From Thermoanaerobaculia bacterium (GTDB lineage: Bacteria > Acidobacteriota > Thermoanaerobaculia > Multivoradales > JAHEKO01): a stretch of DNA of 64,000 nt. Positions 48,593 through 61,930 of this stretch are shown in pieces; positions within the stretch are counted from its first letter, which is position 1, and the number at the start of each line of letters is the position of its first letter. The stretch is from positions 990 to 64,989 of the forward strand of contig CAMYOG010000012.1 in assembly GCA_947259925.1 (NCBI GenBank), in the 5' to 3' direction. The notes under the pieces are model-generated. The model was not told the origin of the DNA and searched no databases. It was given only the letters and a program-made list of their open reading frames with translations. Position numbers and translations under genes: made by a program.

Positions 48593-49861
48593 ATGGCCGA
48601 GATCACGCGCCGCATCGGGCTCTCCCTGGGAGCCGACCTCTGCTGGCCGATCTGCTACGAGGAGATCGTCCGCCGGCTGCAGCTGCGGGTGCCGGTCGAT
48701 GGCGACACGGCGACCGTCGAGGTCGAGCGGCTTTCGATCGAGCCGTTCGACCTCCGGCAGCCGTGCCGCTACGACGTGGTGCTCGATCGCGTCACCCACT
48801 GGTACAGCACCAGCCGTGAATGGATCAAGAAGGCGATCCTGATGGACGGCTTGTACGTTCTGAACAACCCCTGGTCGATCCAGTCGATGGAGAAGCAGAC
48901 CAGCTACTGCGCCATGATGCACCTCGGGATTCAGGTCCCCGACACCTGGGTGGTGCCGCCGCGCGAGTACGACTTCCATCCCGACCTGCAGGCGACGCTG
49001 GAGCGCTACGCCCGGCCGTTCGATCTGGGCGAAGTCGGCGAGCAGATCGGCTACCCCTTCTTCATGAAGCCGTACGACGGCGGCGCCTGGGTGGGCGTCA
49101 ATCGGATCGACAACCAGGGCGAGCTGGAGTCGGCCTACGCCCAGAGCGGCAACCGTCTGATGCATCTCCAGAAGGCGGTGGCGCCCTACGATCTGTTCGT
49201 CCGCTGTCTCGGGGTCGGGCCGCAGGTACGGCCGATCCGGTACAACCCGGAGGCGCCGCTGCACGAGCGCTACGAGGTCGCGTTCGAGTTCCTGGAGGGC
49301 AAGGAGGCGACCAGCCTGCGGGATCTCACCCTGACCATCAACAGCTTCTTCGGCTGGGACTTCAATTCGTGCGAGGCGCTGCGCCAGGACGGCGCCTTCT
49401 ACCCGATCGATTTCGCCAACGCCTGTCCCGACTCGCAGGTGACCTCGCTCCACTATCACTTCCCCTGGCTGGTGAGCGCGGTGGCTCGTTGGTCGATCTT
49501 CTGCGCGGTCACCAAGCGGCCGATGCACATGAACGTCGACTGGGCCCCCTACTACGAGATCGCCGCTCTGGACCTGCCTGCCGAAGAGAAGCTCCAGCGC
49601 TACGGCGCGATCGCCCGGGAGCGTCTCGATGCCGAGCGCTTCGAGGAGTTCTGCCATCGCCACCTTTCCCACCTGGACGAGGTCGCGTGGGAGTTCTTCG
49701 GCAGCGATCGGGCCAAGGAGGCGGTGCGCCTGAAGGTCGAATCGCTCTTCCCCGCCCACGAGCACGAAGAGTTCACCGAGCATTTCTGGGGTCTGATCCA
49801 GTTCTGGCGCCGGACCGAGTCCGATCGACTCGGCCTGGCCGCGGGCGACCTGTCCAGCTGA
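48593..49861 (+). CDS. ATP-grasp carboxylate-amine ligase-like protein
   Basis: 422 residues. The ATP-grasp core is recognisable: GYPFFMKPYDGGAWVGVNRI with Lys159, then FEFLEGKEAT and the metal-binding FYPIDFANACPDSQV (Asp273, Asn276). The N-terminus starts RRIGLSLGADLCWPICYEEI, a pre-ATP-grasp style domain, and a helical tail follows ~330. It would join a carboxylate to an amine or similar nucleophile with ATP. Substrates are unknown. No peptide-carrier or NRPS gene is adjacent. Flanked on both sides by esterases in one operon. Confidence 0.82.
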   Translation: MAEITRRIGLSLGADLCWPICYEEIVRRLQLRVPVDGDTATVEVERLSIEPFDLRQPCRYDVVLDRVTHWYSTSREWIKKAILMDGLYVLNNPWSIQSMEKQTSYCAMMHLGIQVPDTWVVPPREYDFHPDLQATLERYARPFDLGEVGEQIGYPFFMKPYDGGAWVGVNRIDNQGELESAYAQSGNRLMHLQKAVAPYDLFVRCLGVGPQVRPIRYNPEAPLHERYEVAFEFLEGKEATSLRDLTLTINSFFGWDFNSCEALRQDGAFYPIDFANACPDSQVTSLHYHFPWLVSAVARWSIFCAVTKRPMHMNVDWAPYYEIAALDLPAEEKLQRYGAIARERLDAERFEEFCHRHLSHLDEVAWEFFGSDRAKEAVRLKVESLFPAHEHEEFTEHFWGLIQFWRRTESDRLGLAAGDLSS

Positions 49862-49872
49862 GGGCCGATCGG

Positions 49873-50604
49873 GTGGTAGCGAAAGAGGTCTCGCGGTGGT
49901 ACTCGCCCCGCGTCCAGACCGACATGATGGTCGTCCGCTGGGGGCACTTCGGCACCCCGGCGCTGCTCTTCCCCACCGCCGGCGGCGACGCCGAGGAGGC
50001 CGAGCGTTTCAAGATGGTGCAGGTGCTGAGGCCGTTGCTCGAGGCGGGGCGGATCAAGCTCTTCTCGTGCGACAGTGCGGCCGGCAAGGCGTGGAGCACG
50101 AACCAGCCGCCCCTGCACTGCGCGTGGATGCAGAATCAGTTCGACGGCTTCGTCTATCGCGAGCTGGTGCCGGCGATCCACGCCGACTGTGGTGGCCAGC
50201 AGACCGGCATCATCACGGCAGGTGCCTCGATCGGCGCCTTCAACGCCCTGGCGTCGATCTGCCGCCACCCCGACGTCTTCGTCAAAGCGATCTGCATGAG
50301 CGGCACCTACGATCTGCAGTCGTGGCTCAAGGGCGAGTGGAGCGACGACTTCTACTTCTCGTCGCCGATCCACTTCCTGCCCAACCTCGGCGAGGGCGAG
50401 CAGCTACGGCTGCTGCGCCAGCGCTTCATCCTCTTGCCGACCGGCGAAGGCGCCTGGGAAGACCCGAGTCAGTCGTGGCGCATGGCCGAGGTGCTGGGGG
50501 CCAAGGGGATCCCGAACCGGGTCGATCCCTGGGGAGTCGAGTGGGAGCACGACTGGCCGACCTGGCGCGAGATGCTGCCCAAGTATCTGAACGAGCTGGT
50601 GTAG
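49873..50604 (+). CDS. Alpha/beta-hydrolase, esterase-like
   Basis: 243 residues from GTG 49873, with a GAGGG ribosome site 8 bases upstream. Upstream in-frame codons lie inside the ATP-grasp gene, so the very long ORF there is rejected. Nucleophile elbow TAGASIGAFNAL with Ser119, His226 in EWEHDWPTW near the end. It resembles the catalytic domain of the esterase two genes upstream but lacks the E-set domain. It closes the four-gene operon and converges on the phosphatase gene. Confidence 0.85.
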   Translation: MVAKEVSRWYSPRVQTDMMVVRWGHFGTPALLFPTAGGDAEEAERFKMVQVLRPLLEAGRIKLFSCDSAAGKAWSTNQPPLHCAWMQNQFDGFVYRELVPAIHADCGGQQTGIITAGASIGAFNALASICRHPDVFVKAICMSGTYDLQSWLKGEWSDDFYFSSPIHFLPNLGEGEQLRLLRQRFILLPTGEGAWEDPSQSWRMAEVLGAKGIPNRVDPWGVEWEHDWPTWREMLPKYLNELV

Positions 50605-50617
50605 CCAGAAGGCCAGG

Positions 50618-52546
50618 CTAGCCGCCCGGGAAGTCGAGCGCCAGAATCGTCAGATCGTCCTCGCGGTCGGGATCGACCTGGCCAGCGGTCCACCGCTCGA
50701 GGTGGCTCAAGAGGTCGTCGATGAAGCGCGCTGGCGCCAGCTCGTGATGGCTCTCGATGAAGCCGCGAAAGCGAGCCTCACCGAACTGCTCGCCGTCGGC
50801 GCTCGCCGCCTCCAAGATACCGTCGGTGAAGAGGTAGATCCGATCGCCCGGCCGAGACCGAAACGGCGTCACCTGGTACTCGGCCTCGGCGAAGCGCCCG
50901 AGGATCGGTCCCCGGCCGGACAGCTCGTCGACCCGCCGCTCGGCCCGGCGCCAGATCAACGGCGGTAGATGGCCGCCGCTGGCGTAGAGGCCGGCATGGG
51001 TCGAAGTGTCGACGTAGAGACAGCCGGCGGTGACGAAGCGCTTCTCGAGCGAGCCGCGCAGGATCCGGTTCATCGCGGTCAGCACGCGGCCGGGGTCGTC
51101 GGCGACCGCGGCCTGCGCCGAGAACGACGCCTTGACCATCGATGCGATCAGCGCGGCGGGCACGCCGTGGCCGGCGACGTCCGCGATCAGCACCGCCAGG
51201 CCGTGCTCGCCTACCGGCAGAAAATCGTAGAAATCGCCGGCAACCGACGCTACCGGCTCGTAGCGTGCTGCGACCTCGAGCTCGCCGACCCTCGGCATGC
51301 GGGTCGGCAGAATCGACGTCTGGATCTGTCGAGCGGTATCGAGCTCGACCTCGACGGCGGCGAGCTTGCGCTCGTTGGCGGCGATGCGCCGAACCAGAGC
51401 GTAGCCCAGCCCGCAGATGAAGATGGTGAATCCGATCTCCTCGGGGCTGAGGCTCCAGGGCACGAGTCCGGCTCCGACGAGGTTCTCGTTGACCACGAAG
51501 ACCGCCAGGATGAGGAAGGACGCTTTGAAGACCGGAGCTTCCGGAATACCGACGAGTCGGGGTCCGAAGACGTGGCACAAGAAGACCGCCATGCCGAGCA
51601 GCACCAGGTAGGCATTGGCGAACATCAGCACGCCGATACCGCCGGTCACCAGGTCCGCGGCGACGGCGGCCACGGCGTAGACGGTCTGGAGCTGCCAGAG
51701 CCGCCGGATCGACGACTTCCAGCCGCGGCCGTAGAACTGCTCGAAGAAGAGCACCGACGGGATGTTGATGGCGTAGGTCGCGTAGGTCACGACTCTCGAC
51801 CAGAAGAGGGGCGAGAGGTCGGTTGCCAGCGACACGGCATCGGACTGGGCCAGGAGGCGGAGCCCGTAGATGAAGGCAAAGGCGCCGAAATAGAGCGGCG
51901 CGAGGTCACGCCGCTCGCCGCGGAAGAAGTAGACCCCGGCGGCCACCAGCCCGAGCACGATCAGAAACGAGCCGAAGAAGAGCGGTCCGAGATCGCCGGC
52001 GACCATCCGCTTGAGGCGCCGCGACCTGAGCAGGCTCACCTGTTTGCCGGGCACCAGCTCCCAGTCGGTTACCGAGATCGAGCCCGGCACCGGGTCCGGT
52101 CCCCACAGGTGCAGGGTCCGACCGGCGGAGCGCTCGGGCAGAGGCACGAAATGCGACGTCCATCCCTCACGGTCCGCGAGGTCGCCGTCGAGCCCGAACT
52201 CGTAGATCGGCTCACCGTCCAGATAGATGATGAAGGCGGCACGACTCGACCAGAAGGCGATTCCCGGCGCCTCGAGATCCACGGTGGGTAGCTGGCACCG
52301 GAGCCAGGCCTGGTCCGCTCGGGCGATCTCGCGCGGCGTCACGCTCTCGACCGGTCGCCACCCGGCGGCGTCCGACTCCGGGATCGGAGGTGGAGCCCGT
52401 CCGTCCCACTCCTCGTAGATCCACAGGTACTCCCAGCCCGACGCCAGGGGCACGGTCGAGACCTCTTCGGTGGCGACAGCCGGCGCTCCGGCCGGAAGGA
52501 CCACAGCGCCTAGGAGCACGGCTCGAGCCAGGATGGCGGATCGCAC
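50618..52546 (-). CDS. 7TMR-DISM-type receptor with RsbU/SpoIIE-like PP2C phosphatase domain
   Basis: 642 residues from GTG 52546. Signal peptide ~1-25; a periplasmic beta-sandwich of the DISMED2/sugar-binding-like kind to ~180 (WEYLWIYEEWDG ... FWSSRAAFIIYLDGEPIYEFG); seven membrane helices ~185-385; a short coiled coil (ANERKLAAVEVELDTARQIQ); then a SpoIIE-type Ser/Thr phosphatase with VAGDFYDFL, IADVAGHGVPAALIA and the final REDDLTIL. It should sense an extracellular ligand and dephosphorylate an anti-sigma antagonist. No anti-sigma or antagonist gene is adjacent. The promoter places transcription at the start codon. Confidence 0.9.
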   Translation of the reverse strand: MRSAILARAVLLGAVVLPAGAPAVATEEVSTVPLASGWEYLWIYEEWDGRAPPPIPESDAAGWRPVESVTPREIARADQAWLRCQLPTVDLEAPGIAFWSSRAAFIIYLDGEPIYEFGLDGDLADREGWTSHFVPLPERSAGRTLHLWGPDPVPGSISVTDWELVPGKQVSLLRSRRLKRMVAGDLGPLFFGSFLIVLGLVAAGVYFFRGERRDLAPLYFGAFAFIYGLRLLAQSDAVSLATDLSPLFWSRVVTYATYAINIPSVLFFEQFYGRGWKSSIRRLWQLQTVYAVAAVAADLVTGGIGVLMFANAYLVLLGMAVFLCHVFGPRLVGIPEAPVFKASFLILAVFVVNENLVGAGLVPWSLSPEEIGFTIFICGLGYALVRRIAANERKLAAVEVELDTARQIQTSILPTRMPRVGELEVAARYEPVASVAGDFYDFLPVGEHGLAVLIADVAGHGVPAALIASMVKASFSAQAAVADDPGRVLTAMNRILRGSLEKRFVTAGCLYVDTSTHAGLYASGGHLPPLIWRRAERRVDELSGRGPILGRFAEAEYQVTPFRSRPGDRIYLFTDGILEAASADGEQFGEARFRGFIESHHELAPARFIDDLLSHLERWTAGQVDPDREDDLTILALDFPGG

Positions 52547-52551
52547 GCCTG

Positions 52552-52580
52552 ATTCTCGGCTTCCCGGTAGCGGACTGCAA
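52552..52580 (-). promoter_or_regulatory. Promoter for the RsbU-type phosphatase gene, leaderless
   Basis: Minus strand TTGCAG (52580-52575), a 17-base spacer and GAGAAT (52557-52552), only 5 bases before the GTG start. The predicted transcription start coincides with the start codon. Confidence 0.6.
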
Positions 52581-52604
52581 CCCTGTCGCGGCCGCTGTCG
52601 AGCG

Positions 52605-54068
52605 TCAGTCGGCGCGTCCGCTCAGCCGGCGGTAGACGTCGATGTAGCGATCCACCTGGCGCTCCCAGGAGAAGTCGGAGGCCATGGCGTTGGCGACCAG
52701 CCGTCGCCACGCGTCACGATTGTCGTAGGTCGCCAGCGCGCTGCCGAGCGCCCAGCGCAGGCCGGTGGCGTCGAAGTTCTCGAACAGGAAGCCGGTACCG
52801 GTCTGTCGCTCCCAGTCCCACTGCCGGACGCTGTCGGCCAGACCGCCGGTTCGGTGGACGACCGGGATGGTGCCGTAGCGTAGGCTGTACATCTGGTTGA
52901 GGCCGCAGGGCTCGAAGCGTGACGGCATCAGGAAGATGTCGCTCGAGGCCTCGATCCGATGGGCGAGCTCCTCGCTGAAGCCGCGATAGAAGCAGACCCG
53001 CTCGGGGAAGCTGCCCTGGAGCGACCCGAAGAACCCTTCGTAATCGGGCGCGCCGGAGCCGAGCACGACCAGACGGACGTCGCGCTCGGCCAGGACCTGA
53101 GGTAGGACGTCGTAGAGCAGCTCGAAGCCCTTCTGGGGCGTCAATCGGGAGACGATCCCCAGCAGCGGCGCCTCCGGCGCCGGGGCCAGCCCGAGCTCGT
53201 CGAGGAGCGCCTCCTTGTTGGCCCGCTTGCCACTCAGGTCGTCGGCCGAATAGTGCGCCGGCAGGAACTCGTCGGTCTCCGGGTTCCACTCCGAGTAGTC
53301 GACCCCGTTGAGGATGCCGACGAGGCTCTCGGAGCGCTGACGGAGGAGTTCCTGCAGGCCCATGCCGAGCTCGCCGCTCCGGATCTCGAGCGCGTAGGTC
53401 GGACTGACCGTCGACAGGAGATCGGCGTACAGCAGCCCGGTCTTGAGGAAGTTCACCACCCCGGCGTCGAGGTCGCTGCGATCGAAGCGGTGGGCGTCGC
53501 CGTCGAGAGACACCTCCGGCAGCACGCTCCGCGGGAAGACCCCCTGGTAGGCGATGTTGTGGATCGTCAGCAGGGTGCGCGAGCGCTCGAACAGGTGGTC
53601 CCAGCGGTAGACCGTGCGCAGGTAGAGCGGCAGGAGCGCCGTGTGCCAGTCGTTGCAGTGAAAGACGTCCGGCGCCCAGCCCATCCGCTGGCAGCACTCG
53701 ATCGCGGCTCGCGTCAGAAAGGCGAAACGCAGGTGATCGTCGTCGGCGCCGTAGATCGACGACCGGTGGTAGAGCTCCGGGCAGTCGATGGCGTAGACGA
53801 ACAGCTCACTCCCCGCCAGGCGGGCAGTGATCACCGAGAAGCGGACGCGACGCTCTCCCATCGACAACTCGAGGTCGGTCAGGAAGTCGACCGGATGGTG
53901 ATCGCCGGGAGCCAGCGCCACCGACGAGTAGAGCGGCAGGAAGACGCGTACGTCGTGACCTCGCCGGCTCAGATAGCGAGGCAGTGCCCCGGCCACGTCC
54001 GCCAGGCCCCCGGTCTTGGCGAACGGCGCGACCTCCGACGCCACCAGGCAGATGCCAAGCGGCGACAC
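52605..54068 (-). CDS. glgA: Glycogen synthase (ADP-glucose type)
   Basis: 487 residues, GT5. N-terminal ADP-glucose motif FAKTGGLADVAGALPRYL, then SRLTPQKGFELL and the C-terminal PSRFEPCGLNQMYSLRYGTI ... TGGLADSV. It extends alpha-1,4-glucan from ADP-glucose. Its GTG start overlaps the glgC stop by one base (TAGTG), so the two are coupled. Confidence 0.97.
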   Translation of the reverse strand: MSPLGICLVASEVAPFAKTGGLADVAGALPRYLSRRGHDVRVFLPLYSSVALAPGDHHPVDFLTDLELSMGERRVRFSVITARLAGSELFVYAIDCPELYHRSSIYGADDDHLRFAFLTRAAIECCQRMGWAPDVFHCNDWHTALLPLYLRTVYRWDHLFERSRTLLTIHNIAYQGVFPRSVLPEVSLDGDAHRFDRSDLDAGVVNFLKTGLLYADLLSTVSPTYALEIRSGELGMGLQELLRQRSESLVGILNGVDYSEWNPETDEFLPAHYSADDLSGKRANKEALLDELGLAPAPEAPLLGIVSRLTPQKGFELLYDVLPQVLAERDVRLVVLGSGAPDYEGFFGSLQGSFPERVCFYRGFSEELAHRIEASSDIFLMPSRFEPCGLNQMYSLRYGTIPVVHRTGGLADSVRQWDWERQTGTGFLFENFDATGLRWALGSALATYDNRDAWRRLVANAMASDFSWERQVDRYIDVYRRLSGRAD

Positions 54069-55333
54069 TAGATGACCGTGCCGGGAGCGAGCTCGGCACG
54101 GCGCGGGACGACGATGATCCCCTCCCGGATCGCGTAGTTGTCGCCGTCCGCTTCCTCGACGCCTGCCTCGTTGACCAGTCGACAGCCGTCGCCGATGCGG
54201 GCGTCCAGATCGATGATCGTCCGCCGGAGCGTGCAGTCGTGACCGACCCCCAGCGGGGTCTCGGCCGGCTGGTCGCGCGCCGTCGAAAAGCCGGTGGCGC
54301 CCATGATGATGCTCTTCTCGACCACCGAGCCGCGCCGGATGATTCCCCGGACGCCGACGATCGAGTTGGTCACCCGGCTGGCGGAGATGATGGTGCCATC
54401 GGAGAGGATCGAGTGCGCGATCTCGCAGCGATCGATCTTCGAGCCGGGCAGGAAGCGGGGGTGTGTGTAGATCGGAAAGTGAGGGTCGTAGAGGTTGACC
54501 TGCGGCACCGGCACGGTCAACTCGAGGCTGGCGGCGTGAAACGAGCCGATCGTTCCGATGTCGCGCCAGTACCCGTAGTGGGCGTAGCTGAACACCCGAT
54601 GCTCGCCGATCGCCGCCGGGATCACCTCCTTGCCGAAGTCGCGGGTGGTCGTCCCGGCCAGCAACTGGTCGAGCAGCGCGGGCCGGAAGGTGTAGATCCC
54701 CATGCTCGCCAGCAGCGAGCCCGGCTCGGCCTGGAGGCCCAGCTTGTCGATCGTCTCCCGATCGAGGGTCAGGCGATCGATCACCTCCGGATCCTGTGGC
54801 TTCTCGACGAACTCTACGATGCGGCCCTCGTGGTCGATGCGCATGATGCCCAGACCGGACGCGGCCTCGCGCGCCACCGGAGTGACGGCGATGGTCAGAT
54901 CGGCTTTCGTCGAGCGGTGTCGCTCGACGAAAGCGGCGAGATCCATGAAGTAGAGCTGGTCGCCGGAGAGGATCAGGATCTCGCTCGGGGCGGTGTAGTT
55001 CAATCGTCCCAGGTTCTTGCGCACGGCGTCCGCCGTCCCCTGGTACCAGTCGCGGTTCTTGACGCTCTGCTCCGCCGCCAGGATGTTGACGAAGCCACGG
55101 CTGAAGGCGTCGAACCGATAGGTCTGGGCGATGTGCCGATGCAGGCTGGCGCTGTTGAACTGGGTCAGGACGTAGATCTTGTCGATCCCGGCGCGCAGGC
55201 TGTTGCTGATCGGGATGTCGATCAGCCGGAACTTGCCTGCCAGAGGAACCGCCGGTTTGGCCCGGTCACGTGTCAACGGCCAGAGCCGCGAGCCCTGGCC
55301 GCCGCCGAGGATTGCTGTTACGACATGGTCCAC
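54068..55333 (-). CDS. glgC: Glucose-1-phosphate adenylyltransferase
   Basis: 421 residues from GTG 55333, with GGAGGGA 6 bases upstream; the 20 earlier in-frame codons lie in the leader. Nucleotidyltransferase domain ILGGGQGSRLWPLTRDRAKP, FRLIDIPISNSLRAGI, WYQGTADAVRKN, and a C-terminal left-handed beta-helix (CEIAHSILSDGTIISASRV). It makes ADP-glucose, the first step of glycogen synthesis. A candidate TAGGAT -10 box lies at 55382-55377. Confidence 0.97.
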   Translation of the reverse strand: MDHVVTAILGGGQGSRLWPLTRDRAKPAVPLAGKFRLIDIPISNSLRAGIDKIYVLTQFNSASLHRHIAQTYRFDAFSRGFVNILAAEQSVKNRDWYQGTADAVRKNLGRLNYTAPSEILILSGDQLYFMDLAAFVERHRSTKADLTIAVTPVAREAASGLGIMRIDHEGRIVEFVEKPQDPEVIDRLTLDRETIDKLGLQAEPGSLLASMGIYTFRPALLDQLLAGTTTRDFGKEVIPAAIGEHRVFSYAHYGYWRDIGTIGSFHAASLELTVPVPQVNLYDPHFPIYTHPRFLPGSKIDRCEIAHSILSDGTIISASRVTNSIVGVRGIIRRGSVVEKSIIMGATGFSTARDQPAETPLGVGHDCTLRRTIIDLDARIGDGCRLVNEAGVEEADGDNYAIREGIIVVPRRAELAPGTVI

Positions 55334-55420
55334 GATCCGTCCCTCCGCCCCACGTTCCGAGCGCCGGTAGCGCTCGATCCTACACTCTGCCACAGCGGCG
55401 GTCGGGGCGCACCGCCCCGC

Positions 55421-58127
<2,707 letters not shown>

Positions 58128-58135
<8 letters not shown>

Positions 58136-60207
58136 CTCGGTATTCCCCTTTGTCTACGACCAGTCGCGTCAGCTCCGCGGTGCGCGACAGGACTCTCTGG
58201 ATCGACCGCAGCAGGGCGAGTCGGTTGTTTCTCAGCTCGAGGTTCTCGTCCATCACCAGGACCTCGACGAAGAATCGATCGAGGACGTCGGCAAAGCCGG
58301 CGATCTGGCGCAAGCAGGAGACGAAGTCGCCTCGCGCCTCGGCCTCCTCGGTCCCTTCACGTAGCGTCTGGAAGGCGTCGTAGAGGTCCTGCTCGGCGCT
58401 TTCGACCAGGATCTCCTTGCGCACCGACTCCTCGGTACCGTCTTTCAGGATGTTGGCGATCCGCTTGGCCGAGAGGACGACCGGCAGGAACCCCGCCTCG
58501 CCACGGACGGTGTGGATCGCAGCCACCCGCGCCTTGACGTCCGGCAGGTTGGTTCCCCCGACCGCGACCGCGGCCTCGATCTCGTCGTAGGCGTACCCCT
58601 CGAGCCCGAGCAGGTAGCGCACCCGATCAAACAGGAACGGGCGCCACGACTCGAGGATCTCCTTGCCGGGCAGCTCGAGGCGATCGCCGTAGAGCTGGAA
58701 CGCCTTCGCCGCCACCAGGTCGAGATCGATCCCCAGGTTGCCCTCGAGAGCGATACGGACAACGCCCTGGGCCGCCCGCCGCAGGCCGAACGGGTCCTTG
58801 CTGCTGGTCGGCTTGAGACCGAGGCCGAAGATGCCGACCAGGCTGTCGATCCGATCCGCCAGGCCGACGATCTGGCCGACCGGACCCTGCGGGATCGGAT
58901 CGTCCGTCGAGCCGGGCAGGTACTGATCGTAGATCGCTTGCCAGATGACGTCGGGAGCACCCTCTTCCCGAGCGTAGACACCGCCCATCACCCCTTGGAG
59001 CGAGGTGAACTCCTTGACCATCTCGGTGGTCAGATCCATCTTGAGCAGGCCCGCGGCCTCGGCCACCCTGTCGGCATGGTCGGTCTGGCCGAGACTGTCG
59101 CAGATCATGCCGCCCAGCTGCACCAGACGCTCGGTCTTCTCGGCGTAGCTGCCCAGCCGGGCATGGAAGGTCAGCTGCTCCAGGTCGGCCGCGCGCTCGG
59201 CCAGCGGCCGTCTGCGATCCTCCTGATAGAAGAAGCGCGCATCCTCGAGCCGGGCCGCCACCACCCACTCGTTGCCGGCACGCACCCGGCCGTCGGGGTC
59301 GTCCGCCCGGTCCATCACCGTCAGGAAGCGCGGCAAGAGCTTGCCCCGCGACTCGACGCCGAACGCACTCTGGTGGTCGCGCAGGCTGGTGACCAGAACC
59401 TCGCGCGGCAGACTCAGATAGTCAGGGTCGAACTGTCCCTCGACGACGCCCGGGATCTCGCAGATCGAGGCCAGCTTGTCGAGCAATCTCTGGTCTTCGA
59501 CCACGCGGCCGCCCGCCGCCTGCGCCAGGTGCTTCATCTGCGCCAGGATTCTCTGCTGGCGCTTGTCGTGCTTGACGACGATCCGCCGGCGGGCCATCTT
59601 GCGCCCGTAGTCGGTACTGTCGCTCACCTCGAAGCGCTTCGGCGACAGCCACGGGTGGCCGGCAGTGAGGTTGCCCGAGGCGATGCCGAAGAGCTCGAAG
59701 TCGACGATCCGGCCGCCCAGCAGGGCGACGATGCCGTGGATCGGTCGGACCCAGGGCCCCTGGCCGTCTCCCCACCTCATCACCTTGGGCCAGTTGAGGC
59801 CGGCGAGGATCCTGGGCGTCAGCTCGGCCAGGAGTTCGCTCGTCGCGCGACCCTCGGTCTTCTGCTGGGCGGCGAGGTACTCGCCCTTCTCGGTCCGAAT
59901 GATCTCCAGCTCGTCGACCTCGAGTCCGCAGCGGCGGGCGAAGCCGATCGCCGCCTGGGTCGGCTTGCCGGCGGCGTCGAACGCCGCGCTCTTCGGCGGC
60001 CCGACGACCTGCTCCTCGCGGTCGGGCTCGCGCTCGGCCAGCCCCTCGAGGGTGAGTGCCAGCCGTCTCGGAGTAAAGGCGGTCTTGACGGTCCGGGGCG
60101 TGAGCTGGTGAGCCATCAGCTCCTCGAACATCCGCATCGCCAGCTCCCGCGTTCCGGGCCGCAGCATGCGGGCGGGGATCTCCTCGCAGCGCACCTCGAG
60201 GAAGAAC

Positions 60208-60215
<8 letters not shown>
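58128..60215 (-). CDS. glyS: Glycyl-tRNA synthetase beta subunit
   Basis: 695 residues, the usual length. It begins [19 protein letters not shown] and has [10 protein letters not shown] and the C-terminal HD/anticodon regions ([30 protein letters not shown]). It binds the glyQ product as an alpha2beta2 enzyme. It overlaps glyQ and ppdK by 8 bases each. Confidence 0.98.
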
Positions 60216-61110
<895 letters not shown>

Positions 61111-61111
61111 G

Positions 61112-61876
61112 TCAGGCGTCCCCCACCCGGGCCAGGGTCTCCAGCATGACGCGATGGCTCCTCAGCTCCCGCTGCAGGAACGACCGGCGGACGCGGGCGG
61201 TGATCTCGGCGACCTCCGCCAGCACCCGCGCTCCGACCGTCCGCTCGCCCATCTCCGGCAGGCTGCTGGTCGTGATCCGCCGGAGGAAGTCGATTGCTCC
61301 AGGGCTCACGCGCAGGCCGCCCACCGTCTCGGAGGCGCAGTCGGCGCAGATCACGCCCTCCGCGCGCGCCGGCATCGACGCCCCCTCGCCGACCGGCCTG
61401 CCACACTCCGGGCAGTCGAAAGGTGCCGGGAAGATGCCTCCCAGGCGGAGCACCCACGCTTCGTAGTAGCGGGTCGCCAGATCACTGTCGACGCCGGCCA
61501 GAAGCGCCTCCGTCGTCGAGTCGAGGAGCCGAAAATAGCGATCGCTCTCCTCGTTCTCCTGAGCGAATTCGAGCATGTGCTCGGCAAGGTAGCCCGCCAG
61601 CAGAATACCCTCCAGTTCGCGCATCAATCCGTCCGCGGTGCGAATCAGCTCGGCCGACGAGAGCCGCACCAGGTCCTGGCCGGAGCGCTCGAACCAGACC
61701 ACCCGCACCTTGGCAAGCGGCTGGAGCTGGCCCGAAAAGCGACTGTATTTGCGGCGCGCCGCCCGCGCAACCCCTCTCACCTTGCCGCGCTCGCGGGTCA
61801 GCAGGGTCACGATCCGATCCTGATCGTGGAGATCGAACTGATCGAGAAGAATCGCCTCGGCGCTGTGCAGAGTCAT
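61112..61876 (-). CDS. recO: DNA repair protein RecO
   Basis: 254 residues. OB-fold N-terminus ([46 protein letters not shown]) and a zinc site CPECGRP ... CADCASE. It loads RecA with RecF/RecR on SSB-coated DNA. It heads the recO-glyQ-glyS-ppdK operon. Confidence 0.96.
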   Translation of the reverse strand: MTLHSAEAILLDQFDLHDQDRIVTLLTRERGKVRGVARAARRKYSRFSGQLQPLAKVRVVWFERSGQDLVRLSSAELIRTADGLMRELEGILLAGYLAEHMLEFAQENEESDRYFRLLDSTTEALLAGVDSDLATRYYEAWVLRLGGIFPAPFDCPECGRPVGEGASMPARAEGVICADCASETVGGLRVSPGAIDFLRRITTSSLPEMGERTVGARVLAEVAEITARVRRSFLQRELRSHRVMLETLARVGDA

Positions 61877-61930
61877 GGTCGCGGCGCTCCGAAAACGCAG
61901 CTTGTCAGATCGGCCGGCGGCCTGTCGACG

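Noticed and set aside
48820..49872. Long in-frame extension upstream of the last esterase
   Set aside because: It runs through the ATP-grasp gene in another frame; GTG 49873 has a ribosome site and the family N-terminus.
50600..50620. TAGCC...GGCTA hairpin between the convergent esterase and phosphatase genes
   Set aside because: A five-base stem with a nine-base loop and no T-run is too weak to call a terminator.
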